DNA from: Methylobacterium sp. Leaf99
GTDB lineage: Bacteria > Pseudomonadota > Alphaproteobacteria > Rhizobiales > Beijerinckiaceae
Direction of reading: 5' to 3'
Assembly: GCF_001422375.1 (NCBI RefSeq)
Contig: NZ_LMMU01000013.1
Location: 1-64,000, forward strand
Length of the DNA stretch: 64,000 nt
A program made the translations under genes and the position numbers. Below the pieces are notes generated by a model. It was not told the DNA's origin. It saw only the letters and a list, made by a program, of their open reading frames with translations, and did not search any database. Positions within the stretch are counted from its first letter, which is position 1. Each line of letters opens with the position of its first letter. Shown one piece after another: positions 36,608 to 44,963 of the stretch.

Positions 36608-38295
36608 GGGGCCGGAGACCGCGCCGGGCGGAACGCCACCAGGGCCATGTCGTCACGGCGCCCCTCTCCGTCTCGGTAGCGGGTCAGGGCCTGCTCCAGG
36701 GCCGTCATCTGCCCGGCGAGCGGCATATCCTGGTGTGCGCCGAGGATGTCGGCGACCCCGCGATGGCCGAGAAGCTGTCGCCTCGGCCCGCCCATCTGGT
36801 CGGTGATGCCGTCGGTCATCAGGTAGAATGTCGTCCCGGGCGAGACCGACACGACGGTCTCGGTCACGGCGAATCCGTCGCCGGGCCGCAGGGGATAGCC
36901 GAGGCCGCGCTTGGCCCCCCGGATGCGGGTCGCGGTCCCGTCGGCGATGCTGGTGAGCGCCAGACCGGCGCCGGCGAAGCGCAGCTCGGCCTTCTCCCGA
37001 TCCCAGATGCAGACACCACAATCGAGGCCGTCGTCGGATTCCGCCCCGCGGCCGTCCTGACGCAACTGCACCCGGACCATGTCGTCGAGGACACGCAGGA
37101 TCTCGACGGGGTCGCGCAGTCGCCGCTCATGCAGGATCCGGTCGAGGGCGGTGGCGACGATGAGGGTCAGGAACGCGCCCGGCACGCCGTGTCCGGTACA
37201 GTCGGCCACGACCACGATGCCGAGGCCGTCGATCTCCTCGAGCCAGAAATAATCGCCGCCGACGACATGGAGCGGTTCCCACAGGACGCCGACCTCGAGG
37301 CCGGTTCCGGCGAGGGCCGCGCGATCCGGCAGGACCGAGCTCTGGATACGCCGGGCGTAGCCGATGCTCTCCATGACGAGGCCGTTGGCCGCGGCAAGCT
37401 TGGCGTGCGCGGTTTCGAGTTCCGTCAGGAGCTGCTTGGCCTCGTCGCCCGTGCGCAGGCCCTCGACCATGCGGTTGAACGCCTGCGAGATCACGTCGAT
37501 CTCGTTGCTGGCGCGAAAGCGCGCCCCGGTCTCGACGGTGACCCAGCTCTTGTGCTCGACCTCGCGCATGGCCACCAGCAGGCGCTTCAGGGGGGCGAGC
37601 ACGTGCCGGCGCACGTTGGCATGGAGGGTCACCACGAAGGCCAGCATCAGGATGATGCTGGTGACGAGGGCCAGCAGGGCCTGCTTCTGGGCGTTCCCCC
37701 GCAGGGCTTCGGCGGAAATGGCCAGGGTGAGGTGTCCGACGGGCTTGGCCTCCGGCGCGGCGACGAGGTCGGCCTGCGCGACGATGAGGTCCCAGGCCCG
37801 GCCGCGCGGCATGTCGCCGAGGGTCGTGACCACGGCGCCCGACGCGTCGCGGAGGATCACCGCCCGGAAGGCCGGATCGCGGGCAAGCGCCTGGATCTGA
37901 TGGCGGTAGATCTCGGGCTGGGCGCCCCAGTCCGGCCGTGCCATCGCGCTGGCGGTGAGGGCCGCGAGGAGGTTCGCCCGCTCGGTGTAGAGCCGGATCT
38001 GATCGCTGTAGTTCAGCCAGGCGATGCCGATCTGGGTGACCAGGACCACGATGGCGATAACGGGATAAATCCGCAGGAACAGGGTGTGGGCCAGGCTGTC
38101 GAGGTCGCGTCCCCGGGCCGAGCCGCGCAGGGAGCCGGGCCGCATCGTCGCGCCGTCGGCGCGTCCGGCCTGCGGCACATCGGCGAAGCCGGCGGCGTCG
38201 AGGAAATCGCGGCTCCGGCGCGGTCCCGCCCCGCGCAGGGAACCGCCGCGCCGTACCGGAGGGCCCTCGGCCGCCGGCGCAACCTCGGGGGTCAC
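36604..38295 (-). CDS. siaA: SiaA-type membrane PP2C (SpoIIE) phosphatase
   Basis: A 563-residue sensor phosphatase. A basic cytoplasmic N-terminus is followed by TM1 (about 74-94), a periplasmic sensor region, TM2 (206-226), HAMP (227-285) and a SpoIIE/PP2C domain (330-560) with metal ligands in GGDYFWLEE (Asp348), VADCTGHGVPG (Asp365), MTDGITDQ and RRDDMALVAF. By analogy with Pseudomonas SiaA it removes phosphate from SiaC. It is the last gene of siaB-siaC-siaD-siaA and starts at a GTG overlapping the siaD stop (GTGA). Confidence 0.85.
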   Translation of the reverse strand: MTPEVAPAAEGPPVRRGGSLRGAGPRRSRDFLDAAGFADVPQAGRADGATMRPGSLRGSARGRDLDSLAHTLFLRIYPVIAIVVLVTQIGIAWLNYSDQIRLYTERANLLAALTASAMARPDWGAQPEIYRHQIQALARDPAFRAVILRDASGAVVTTLGDMPRGRAWDLIVAQADLVAAPEAKPVGHLTLAISAEALRGNAQKQALLALVTSIILMLAFVVTLHANVRRHVLAPLKRLLVAMREVEHKSWVTVETGARFRASNEIDVISQAFNRMVEGLRTGDEAKQLLTELETAHAKLAAANGLVMESIGYARRIQSSVLPDRAALAGTGLEVGVLWEPLHVVGGDYFWLEEIDGLGIVVVADCTGHGVPGAFLTLIVATALDRILHERRLRDPVEILRVLDDMVRVQLRQDGRGAESDDGLDCGVCIWDREKAELRFAGAGLALTSIADGTATRIRGAKRGLGYPLRPGDGFAVTETVVSVSPGTTFYLMTDGITDQMGGPRRQLLGHRGVADILGAHQDMPLAGQMTALEQALTRYRDGEGRRDDMALVAFRPARSPAP

Positions 38296-39122
38296 GACGA
38301 AACCTCGCCGGGGGCGGTTCGGACACGGTCGCGCCCGTCGTCCTTGGCCGCGTAGAGCGCCGCATCCGCGCGCTGCAGGGCGCTCTCCAGGGATTCGCCC
38401 CGCCGCGCCTGCGCCACGCCGATGCTCACCGACAGGGCGACGCCCTCGCCCGGCGCCTCCACCGGTGCCGACGCCACGGCGCCCCTCAGGCGTTCAGCGG
38501 CGTCGAGGGCGTAGCCGAGGCCGGTCTCCGGCAGCAGGACGGCGAATTCCTCGCCGCCCGTGCGCCCGATGATGTCGCGCGGGCGCAGGTTCGCCCGGCA
38601 GGCGGCGACGCAGGCGACGAGGGCCGCGTCGCCGACGGCATGGCCGAAGCTGTCGTTGACGAGCTTGAACCGGTCGAGGTCGAGCATCAGAACGCAGATC
38701 GGATCGGCGCCGCCCCGGTGGCGCTCCCACTCGCGGGCGCTGATCTCCATGAACCGGCGCCGGGCCAGGGCGCCGGTCAGGCTGTCGGTGTCGGCGAGCC
38801 GACGCAGTTCGGCTTCGAGGCGCGTCCGATGCTCGATCTCCTTGGACAGGGCCTCGTTGAGGGTCTGGAGATCGCGGCGCTGCTCGGCAAGACATTGATT
38901 GGCGCGCTGCAGATCGAGCTGCATCCGGTCGCTCATGCGCACGAGGCGGCGCTGCTCGCGGTAGCCGCGCCGGTAGGCATCCGCCAGGGCATTCACGCCG
39001 GCGGCGGCATCCGAAAGCCCCGCCAGCATGGCCTCGGCCTGTCGGATCACCGCCTCTTCGGCATCGTAGAGGCTGAAGGCGTCAACGGCCGGGTCGGCGT
39101 CGGATTGGGCCACCGCTTTCAT
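38292..39122 (-). CDS. siaD: SiaD-type diguanylate cyclase
   Basis: A 276-residue GGDEF protein with no transmembrane helix. An N-terminal helical and coiled-coil region (1-108) precedes the GGDEF domain: DTDSLTGALARRRFME, the active-site TGGEEF (GGEEF variant) and the inhibitory I-site RPRD exactly 5 residues before it. All residues for making c-di-GMP and for product inhibition are present. In Pseudomonas unphosphorylated SiaC binds the N-terminal part of SiaD and switches it on. The ATG overlaps the siaC stop as ATGA. Confidence 0.86.
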   Translation of the reverse strand: MKAVAQSDADPAVDAFSLYDAEEAVIRQAEAMLAGLSDAAAGVNALADAYRRGYREQRRLVRMSDRMQLDLQRANQCLAEQRRDLQTLNEALSKEIEHRTRLEAELRRLADTDSLTGALARRRFMEISAREWERHRGGADPICVLMLDLDRFKLVNDSFGHAVGDAALVACVAACRANLRPRDIIGRTGGEEFAVLLPETGLGYALDAAERLRGAVASAPVEAPGEGVALSVSIGVAQARRGESLESALQRADAALYAAKDDGRDRVRTAPGEVSS

Positions 39123-39505
39123 GCGGGCTCCTGCACCATCTCGAATCGGGCATGGGAGAAGTCGGCGGCGAAGTCCTCGCCGGCCTCCGCGATGGTCTCG
39201 TCGCCATCGGCGTAGAGCCAGCGGATCGTCACCGGACGGCCCTCGGCGGCGGCGTCCTCCAGGGGCATGAACAGGTTCATGAGCGCCTTGGCGCTGGAGG
39301 AATTGAAGTAGGCGAGACCGACCTCGAACACGATGGGATCGGCGGCGGCCGTGGCGAGGTGCCCCTTCAGGGCCTGCAGCAGGGGCCCGTAGAAGGCGGC
39401 GGCATCCTCGGGATAGGATTCGCCGCGCAGGGCCAGGCGTCCGCCATCGAAATCGAAATCGACGCGCGGCGACCGCTCGGTGGCGGGAAGGCTGATGGTG
39501 TCCAT
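39119..39505 (-). CDS. siaC: SiaC-type phosphocarrier (DUF1987)
   Basis: A 128-residue protein of the DUF1987 family, matching the length of Pseudomonas SiaC (127). SPRVDFDFDGGRLALRGESYPED and the core FEVGLAYFNSSSAKALMNLF are diagnostic. The phosphorylated Thr68 of Pseudomonas SiaC corresponds to the NSSS stretch at 68-71, so Ser69 or a neighbour is the likely site (inference). The phospho-state should decide binding to SiaD. The ATG at 39505 is used; a TTG at 39523 would give a 4-nt overlap with siaB (TTGA), like the other junctions of the operon. Confidence 0.86.
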   Translation of the reverse strand: MDTISLPATERSPRVDFDFDGGRLALRGESYPEDAAAFYGPLLQALKGHLATAAADPIVFEVGLAYFNSSSAKALMNLFMPLEDAAAEGRPVTIRWLYADGDETIAEAGEDFAADFSHARFEMVQEPA

Positions 39506-39519
39506 CGGTCCGGCGCCGC

Positions 39520-40071
39520 TCAAATGTAGGCTTTGAGGCAGAAGAAGTTCCGCCCGCCGCCCAGTTCCTGGAAATCGTACTCGACGGGCGCGCTCGACCG
39601 GCGGGCGATCTCGATGAGGCCGATGCTGCCGCCGAGGCTCCCCTCGTCGGGCGGCTGGCGAAGTTTCTCCCGGTAGAACGCTTTCAATTCGTCACCCGTC
39701 AGTGTCGCCAGATGGTCGAGGCGCGCGCGCAGGGTCGGGACGTCGGAATCCGGCACCTCGTTGCCGCACACGACGTAGAAGCGACCGGCCTCGACGCCCA
39801 CGACGATCATGCCGGCGCTGATCATGCCGCCGGAGGCGGATCGCTCTGCAACCTTGTCGGCGGAGTAGCGGATGATGTTCTGCGCCTGCTCGACGAAGAT
39901 TCCGAACACGCGCTTGGTGACGCTCGAATCCGCCGCGTCCTGACTCATGCGAAGCTTCAGGACCTCGCCCAGCGAGAACAGGACGTTCTCCGACAGGTCT
40001 CCGCCGAAGGACAGGATGACCCCCTGACGCCGGGAGGTGTCGAAGAAATTCTTGAAGTCTTGGGCGAGCAA
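39520..40071 (-). CDS. siaB: SiaB-type protein kinase (DUF6272)
   Basis: A 183-residue protein of the SiaB family: GVILSFGGDLSENVLFSLGE at the start, VFGIFVEQAQNIIRYSAD in the helix that carries the N-box of GHKL-type kinases, and GGSIGLIEIARRSS near the end. In Pseudomonas SiaB phosphorylates SiaC and so counteracts SiaA. It is the first gene of the four-gene unit. The start is a TTG with GGGAGAG 6 nt upstream; no ATG or GTG lies near. The 410-nt upstream region should contain the operon promoter. Confidence 0.85.
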   Translation of the reverse strand: MLAQDFKNFFDTSRRQGVILSFGGDLSENVLFSLGEVLKLRMSQDAADSSVTKRVFGIFVEQAQNIIRYSADKVAERSASGGMISAGMIVVGVEAGRFYVVCGNEVPDSDVPTLRARLDHLATLTGDELKAFYREKLRQPPDEGSLGGSIGLIEIARRSSAPVEYDFQELGGGRNFFCLKAYI

Positions 40072-40483
40072 CGGATCTCTCCCGGCTTGCTGCGGTTCCC
40101 CGGTCTGGCATCCATAGCAGACCGAACGAGCTTGAATAACCCGCCGATCGTGTACGGCACGTTAAATGTTGACCGCCCTTTGTCTGGTCGCAATCCGTCG
40201 CAGGAAACTGCAACCTCAGACATCAGTGCATGAATGCTACGCAAATTCTGCCTGAAATTGACGAAAACAAAGGCAACTGATCGCAGTATAGGCCCAGCGG
40301 CCACGCGAAGGGGGGACGTGCTCGCTTCGCGCCTCTTCCGCACCCCGTTCCATACGGGCAAGCGGATTCCGCGAGGCGGCACGCGCGGTATGGTGCGGAA
40401 CCGTAAAGCTTCCCTTTTCGGTTTCGCGTCCCATCTTAGGCAGCCCAGCCGGATCGTCCGGCCCGCATCGAAGTCGAACCGCC
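40072..40483. other. divergent regulatory region between siaB and the HAD gene
   Basis: About 410 nt without a gene, with several AT-rich patches unusual for this window (around 40120-40165 and 40230-40290). TTGACG at 40259 on the plus strand is followed about 20 nt later by AGTATAGG, a poorly spaced promoter-like pair. Nothing else convincing was found by eye. Confidence 0.45.
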
Positions 40484-41212
40484 TTGTTCCTTCCCGGCGA
40501 AACCCACTTCACCTCCGTCCGGTCCCGTGGGTTCGATCAGGTCGACACCTGGGTGTTCGACCTCGACAACACGCTCTACCCGAGCGACGCGCGGGTCTGG
40601 CCCCAGGTGGACGAGCGCATCACCCTCTACGTGATGCGCCTCTACGGTCTCGACGGCCTCTCGGCCCGCGCCCTGCAGAAGTACTTCTACCACCGCTACG
40701 GCACGACCCTGAAGGCGCTGATGACCGAGGCGGCCATCGACCCGCACGACTTCCTCGATTTCGCCCACGACATCGACCATTCGACCATCAGCCTCGATCC
40801 GGCCCTCGGCACCGCCATCGAAAACCTGCCCGGCCGCAAGCTGATCCTCACCAACGGGTCGCGGCGGCACGCGGAAAATGTGGCGCGCAAGCTCGGCATC
40901 CTCGATCATTTCGAGGACGTCTTCGACATCGCCGACGCCGACTTCGTGCCCAAGCCCGAGCGCTCGACCTACGAGCGCTTCCTCCTGCGGCACGGCGTCG
41001 AGCCACGCCGGTCGGCCCTGTTCGAGGACATCGCCCGCAACCTCGTCGTGCCCCACGAGATCGGCATGGCGACTGTGCTGGTGGTCCCCCGCACCCTCGA
41101 TCCGTTCCGGGAGGCATTCGAGCAGGCGGCGGTCCAGGAAGCGCATATCGACCACATCACCAGCGATCTCGCCGGCTTCCTCGCCGAGCGGGTCCTGCCG
41201 GTGGTCCGGTGA
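40484..41212 (+). CDS. HAD-family pyrimidine 5'-nucleotidase-like phosphatase
   Basis: A 242-residue HAD hydrolase. Motif I is VFDLDNTLYP with nucleophile Asp26 and acid Asp28, motif II LILTNGSRRHAEN, and motif IV FEDIARNL. The LDNTLYP start with an all-helical cap is typical of the yeast Sdt1/Phm8-like pyrimidine 5'-nucleotidase group. The only usable start before the domain is the TTG at 40484, with no strong ribosome binding site, so the N-terminus is uncertain. Its stop overlaps the next gene's GTG by 4 nt. Confidence 0.85.
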   Translation: MFLPGETHFTSVRSRGFDQVDTWVFDLDNTLYPSDARVWPQVDERITLYVMRLYGLDGLSARALQKYFYHRYGTTLKALMTEAAIDPHDFLDFAHDIDHSTISLDPALGTAIENLPGRKLILTNGSRRHAENVARKLGILDHFEDVFDIADADFVPKPERSTYERFLLRHGVEPRRSALFEDIARNLVVPHEIGMATVLVVPRTLDPFREAFEQAAVQEAHIDHITSDLAGFLAERVLPVVR

Positions 41213-41646
41213 GCGTCGTGCCCGCAGGGGCCGGACCGGAGGACGACTGGGCCGGGCGCTACGCCCCCTCCCTCGGCGACATCGAGGCCCTGGCCCACGC
41301 GGCGTTCGCGGGCCTGCCGCGAGCGTTTCGCGCCCTGTGCCCGGGGGTGATCATCCACGTCGAGGATTTTCCCGACGACGACACCCTGGCGGAGATGGAG
41401 TGCGACAGCGAATTCGATTTGCTCGGCCTGTTCCGCGGGATCGGACTGGCGCAGGGCGGCGACTTCGCCACCGGCCAGATGCCGAATCAGGTCTGGCTCT
41501 ACCGACGCCCCCTGCTCGATTACTGGGCCGAACACGAGGAATCCCTCGGGCACCTCGTCACCCATGTCCTCGTCCACGAGATCGGGCACCATTTCGGTCT
41601 GTCGGACAGCGACATGACCGCCATCGAGGCCCGCGCGGACGGCTGA
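41209..41646 (+). CDS. zincin-like metallopeptidase family protein
   Basis: A 145-residue member of the minimal zincin family (PF06262 type): IIHVEDFPDD, LLGLFRG near the middle, and the zinc motif HVLVHEIGHHFGLSDSDM at the C-terminus with HExxH and a downstream Asp/Glu. No signal peptide, so cytoplasmic. The GTG at 41209 overlaps the HAD gene stop (GTGA), so both are co-translated. Substrate unknown. Confidence 0.88.
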   Translation: MSVVPAGAGPEDDWAGRYAPSLGDIEALAHAAFAGLPRAFRALCPGVIIHVEDFPDDDTLAEMECDSEFDLLGLFRGIGLAQGGDFATGQMPNQVWLYRRPLLDYWAEHEESLGHLVTHVLVHEIGHHFGLSDSDMTAIEARADG

Positions 41647-41662
41647 TGGTCGAGGGGCGCCG

Positions 41663-42892
41663 TCAGGGCGCTTCGTGACGGGCGAGCTGGCTCGCCTTGG
41701 GGCGCCGGGTGCGGAACTGCCCGTGCGCCACGGCGACGAAGGCGAGGATCGCCACCGTCAGGGTCGTCAGCCACCACATCACCGTCAGGCCGACGCCGAT
41801 GCACGCGATGGTGAAGGCGGCGGCGAACGCCGCCATGGCACCGGGGACGAGGACGGGCGTGCCGCGCCCGCTGCGCCGGATCGCGGCCCGGAGGGCGAAG
41901 GCCGCCGCGAAGGCGCCGACGATCCCGAGTTCGTACCACAACTCGAACAGCAGGGTGGTGGGGGCATTGGCCGGCAGCAGGTTGACGATGCGCCCGCGCA
42001 GGGCGGTCTCGAACCCGTGTCCGGTCACGAGGCGCATGGGCTCGCCGGTGACGATCTTCTGCCACGCCTTGAGGGACAGGGTACCGGGCGCCGTCGTGCC
42101 GAACAGGGCCGAGGCCACGGGCCGCGCCAGGAACGGGAGCAGGGGTGCCGCCACGAGGAGGGTCGCCGCGCCGAGGCTCGCCACGCGCACGCCGAGGGTC
42201 GGCCGCAGGCTCGTGAGGGCAAAGCCGGCCGCCCCCACCGCCAGCGCCGCGAGGTGGAGAAGATTGGGCGAGATCACGAGGGCGACCGCCGTGAGAACCG
42301 CGAGGCCGAGGGATTCGAGGTCGCGCCCGCGGGAACGCAGCCAGGCCACCGCCGGCCAGACGATGAGCGCCAGGAGGGTCAGGCCCCGGTCGAGGGTCCC
42401 GTCGATCTCCCCCGGCGTGCCGGGGAGGTGATGCGCGAACAGGCCGAGCAGGATCGCCACGAGGGCCGCGGCGGCCGTGCCCACGGGCAGGAGATACAAG
42501 TTGGCCGAGCGCATGCGCTCCGGCAGGGCGAGGTAGCCGGCGACGGTCAGGAGAATCGTCGCGATCAGGTTGAGCAGCCGCTCGGCGGCGAGGTCCAGAA
42601 ACGGTGTCCACACCAGGGACAGGGCCGCCCACAGGACGACGAGGAGGCCGGCGAGGAAGGCCGGGTTCCGCAGAAGGCGGAGGGCGGCGGGCCGCCACGG
42701 TCCGGACTTGCCGTCGATGGCGCTGGCCAGAACGAGGAGCACCACGGCGATGGGCGCCAGGATCACCGCCGCGCGCCGGCCCATCTGCGTCGTCACCGGC
42801 ACGAGGACGAACAGGCCGAAGAACCCGACGCGCCGGAGGAGCGCCGCGGCATCGACGGCCGGATCGACGGAAGGATGGGACGCACGCACCAT
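41663..42892 (-). CDS. O-antigen ligase/polymerase-like membrane protein
   Basis: A 409-residue protein with about 11 hydrophobic helices and a large loop containing VTGHGFETALRGR and ANAPTTLLFELWYELG (about 285-330), the periplasmic signature of the O-antigen ligase/Wzy family. It should join or polymerise surface polysaccharide at the inner membrane. It could therefore work with the glycosyltransferases 36 kb away, though no direct link is visible. The ATG at 42892 has a weak binding site; no better start is in frame. Confidence 0.8.
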   Translation of the reverse strand: MVRASHPSVDPAVDAAALLRRVGFFGLFVLVPVTTQMGRRAAVILAPIAVVLLVLASAIDGKSGPWRPAALRLLRNPAFLAGLLVVLWAALSLVWTPFLDLAAERLLNLIATILLTVAGYLALPERMRSANLYLLPVGTAAAALVAILLGLFAHHLPGTPGEIDGTLDRGLTLLALIVWPAVAWLRSRGRDLESLGLAVLTAVALVISPNLLHLAALAVGAAGFALTSLRPTLGVRVASLGAATLLVAAPLLPFLARPVASALFGTTAPGTLSLKAWQKIVTGEPMRLVTGHGFETALRGRIVNLLPANAPTTLLFELWYELGIVGAFAAAFALRAAIRRSGRGTPVLVPGAMAAFAAAFTIACIGVGLTVMWWLTTLTVAILAFVAVAHGQFRTRRPKASQLARHEAP

Positions 42893-43017
42893 GATTGCGA
42901 CTGTCAGCCGTTGACCGGCGCCGCGAGTTCGCCCGCGCGCTACGGCGCCAGTCGTAGTGCACTCATCCGGGTCGGGCTGTAGATGCCGTGCAACACCTGT
43001 GCCCCGGCGGACACGCT

Positions 43018-43536
43018 TCAGGCGGTCACGGCACTGGCCCGGCGGCGAAACAGGCGGCGTCCGAGGTCGCACAGGACCCGCCATCCCGCCCAGGCGGCCA
43101 GAAATCCGAGGAACCCGGCGACGAGGCCGTCGGCCGTCGTCGGGATCGCGGGGCGGTAATCTTCATACGTCGCCCGTGCGAGGCCGAGGTCGGGGTCGCG
43201 GATCAGGGCGGCGAGGCGGCCGAGGGGGCCCCCGGCCGTTTCGAGGGCCGCCTGCCGTGCCGTCAGGCCGGCGAGGCGGTCGAGATCGGCCCGCGCCGCC
43301 GCGCCGCGCCGGGCGACGAGGGCATCGGGATCGCCGCGCAGGCGGGCGATGGCGCTGTCCCGCGTGTGTCCCGTCGCCGTGGCATCGGCCTCGAACCCGG
43401 CGACCACGCGGCGAAGCTCGTCGACGGTCCCGGCGAGGCGCTGGCCGTATTGCTGGGCGAACTCCGGACCCTGCGCGCCGACGATGCCGGCGAGGACACC
43501 GAAGGCGAGGCCGAGGGTGCGCAGGACACGAAACAT
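43018..43536 (-). CDS. DUF2937 family protein
   Basis: A 172-residue protein with an N-terminal hydrophobic helix (FRVLRTLGLAFGVLAGIVG), a helical middle (QGPEFAQQYGQRLAGTVDEL) and a C-terminal helix (AGFLGFLAAWAGWRVLC), the layout of DUF2937 proteins. Function unknown. The ATG at 43536 has GGAGGG just upstream at a proper distance; a GTG two codons earlier would have no room for it. Confidence 0.8.
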   Translation of the reverse strand: MFRVLRTLGLAFGVLAGIVGAQGPEFAQQYGQRLAGTVDELRRVVAGFEADATATGHTRDSAIARLRGDPDALVARRGAAARADLDRLAGLTARQAALETAGGPLGRLAALIRDPDLGLARATYEDYRPAIPTTADGLVAGFLGFLAAWAGWRVLCDLGRRLFRRRASAVTA

Positions 43537-43676
43537 GGGCACCCTCCCCGGCAGGACAGACGAACGGACAAGCCGTCCCGCCGGCCGGGTGTTCCCATCG
43601 TGGCGTCGCGGGCCCGTGCGGATTTGCGGGGATGCGGCCCCGCAAAACGATCTGCGGGAATGCCGCAGCAGACTGC

Positions 43677-43705
43677 TTGACAGCCCCGGTGGTCGAACCT
43701 AAACC
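43677..43705 (+). promoter_or_regulatory. promoter of the tRNA-Asp genes
   Basis: A consensus TTGACA (-35), a 17-nt spacer and TAAACC (-10), placed 36 nt before the first tRNA-Asp. This is a strong housekeeping-type promoter by eye and the only one seen for the tandem tRNA genes. Confidence 0.6.
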
Positions 43706-43740
43706 CCCGACACCGCAGCGGAGACGAGGCGGGACGCCAC

Positions 43741-43817
43741 GCGGGCGTAGCTCAGTTGGTTAGAGTGCCGGCCTGTCACGCCGGAGGTCGCGGGTTCGAG
43801 TCCCGTCGCCCGCGCCA
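43741..43817 (+). tRNA. tRNA-Asp (GTC), copy 1
   Basis: A complete 77-nt cloverleaf with acceptor GCGGGCG/CGCCCGC, anticodon loop CTGTCAC (anticodon GTC, Asp), T-arm GGTTCGAGTCC and an encoded CCA end. Identical to copy 2. Confidence 0.97.
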
Positions 43818-43894
43818 CTTTTCACACGACATTCCGAAGGTCCGGTTCCGCCCGGCGGCAACGTCCGCTCCGAGCAGATGGTCTTCGACGCCAC

Positions 43895-43971
43895 GCGGGC
43901 GTAGCTCAGTTGGTTAGAGTGCCGGCCTGTCACGCCGGAGGTCGCGGGTTCGAGTCCCGTCGCCCGCGCCA
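43895..43971 (+). tRNA. tRNA-Asp (GTC), copy 2
   Basis: Identical in all 77 bases to copy 1 and preceded by the same GACGCCAC; the repeat unit is 154 nt. It arose by recent tandem duplication or is kept identical by gene conversion. No own promoter is seen, so it is probably cut from a joint transcript. Confidence 0.97.
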
Positions 43972-44116
43972 CTTTTCTTTCCCCACTCTCGGTGCTTCGG
44001 ACCAGGGTCTCGGTGACCTCGATCCGGTCCATGCGACGATCGGCGTCCCTTCGTCGGCTCGCTTTCGCTTTCGGGAATCCTAAGCTCTCTCGCACGCATC
44101 TTGCGGAGGGTGGACG

Positions 44117-44332
44117 ATGCCGGGGTTCTTCTTCCTTTACTTCACGGCCTGCATGGCCAACGCGCCGGATACGTGCCAAGCGCGGCGCCTTGCCCTGGAT
44201 GTCGTCGATGCGCGCGCCTGCCAGCACGTGGCCCAGCCGCAACTGGCGCGCTGGGTCGGGACGCACCCGGATTATCGCATCACCGGCTGGCGCTGCGGTG
44301 CTCCCCTGCGGGACCCCGGCACCCGGATCTGA
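44117..44332 (+). CDS. small hypothetical protein
   Basis: A 71-residue protein (MPGFFFLYFTACMANAPDTC...) with GGAGGG six bases before the ATG. Four cysteines (TACMANAPDTC, ARACQHVA, GWRCGAP) and a WxxxHP motif match a pattern of tiny Hyphomicrobiales proteins; function unknown. The N-terminal FFFLYF may be a short signal or membrane contact. Confidence 0.68.
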   Translation: MPGFFFLYFTACMANAPDTCQARRLALDVVDARACQHVAQPQLARWVGTHPDYRITGWRCGAPLRDPGTRI

Positions 44333-44459
44333 AACCGGGCGTGGCCCGCGCGCCACGCGGCGGACGAACCGGACCGGCCGAACGGGCGATGCCGCGTTTT
44401 GGCCGCATCGGCCCCCGATGGGCTGAGGCGATTCCAGACCGTTCCGGACGCCCGAGCCC

Positions 44460-44957
44460 ATGCACGCCCCCCTTCGCCACGCCGCCCGCGTTCAGGCCAC
44501 CCTGCTGACCCTGATCCTCGCCGGTTGCGGAAGCCCGAGCCTCCTCGCACCCGACACACCGACCCAGGTCGTGATCCTCGACGAGCAGGCGGCGGCGGTG
44601 GCGATCTCACGCTACCGGGCGCAGCATGGCCTCGGGCCGGTGGTGATCGACACGAGCCTGATCCGCGCCGCCTCGTATCAGGCCGCCTCGAACGCCAAGG
44701 CCGGCCGCCTCAGTCACGAGATCGGCGGGACCTTCAACGCGCGCATGGCGGAGGCCGGGTTCGGCCGGGCCTACGCGGCGGAGAATCTCAGCGCGGGTTC
44801 GAACACCTTCGACGAGGTGCTGACGCGCTGGAAGGCATCGCCGGAGCACAACAGGAACATGCTGATGCCGCAGCTCAAGCGCGTCGGCATTGCCCGTGTC
44901 GATGCGCCGGGCACGCGCTACAAGCGCTTCTGGGCCCTGGTGCTCGCAGGCAGCTGA
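44460..44957 (+). CDS. CAP-domain (SCP-like) lipoprotein
   Basis: A 165-residue protein. A signal sequence ends in the lipobox LILAGC (Cys about residue 23), so it is a lipoprotein. The CAP domain follows: ISRYRAQHGLGPV, ASYQAASNAKAGRLSHEI, AAENLSAG, and WKASPEHNRNMLMPQLKRVG with the His/Glu residues of the fold. CAP proteins are secreted with varied, mostly unknown roles. Confidence 0.88.
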   Translation: MHAPLRHAARVQATLLTLILAGCGSPSLLAPDTPTQVVILDEQAAAVAISRYRAQHGLGPVVIDTSLIRAASYQAASNAKAGRLSHEIGGTFNARMAEAGFGRAYAAENLSAGSNTFDEVLTRWKASPEHNRNMLMPQLKRVGIARVDAPGTRYKRFWALVLAGS

Positions 44958-44963
44958 CCGGCG

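Noticed and set aside
43741..43971. Attachment site or genomic-island border at the tandem tRNA-Asp genes
   Set aside because: The repeats are complete tRNA genes, and there is no integrase, no island-like gene content and no composition change nearby.
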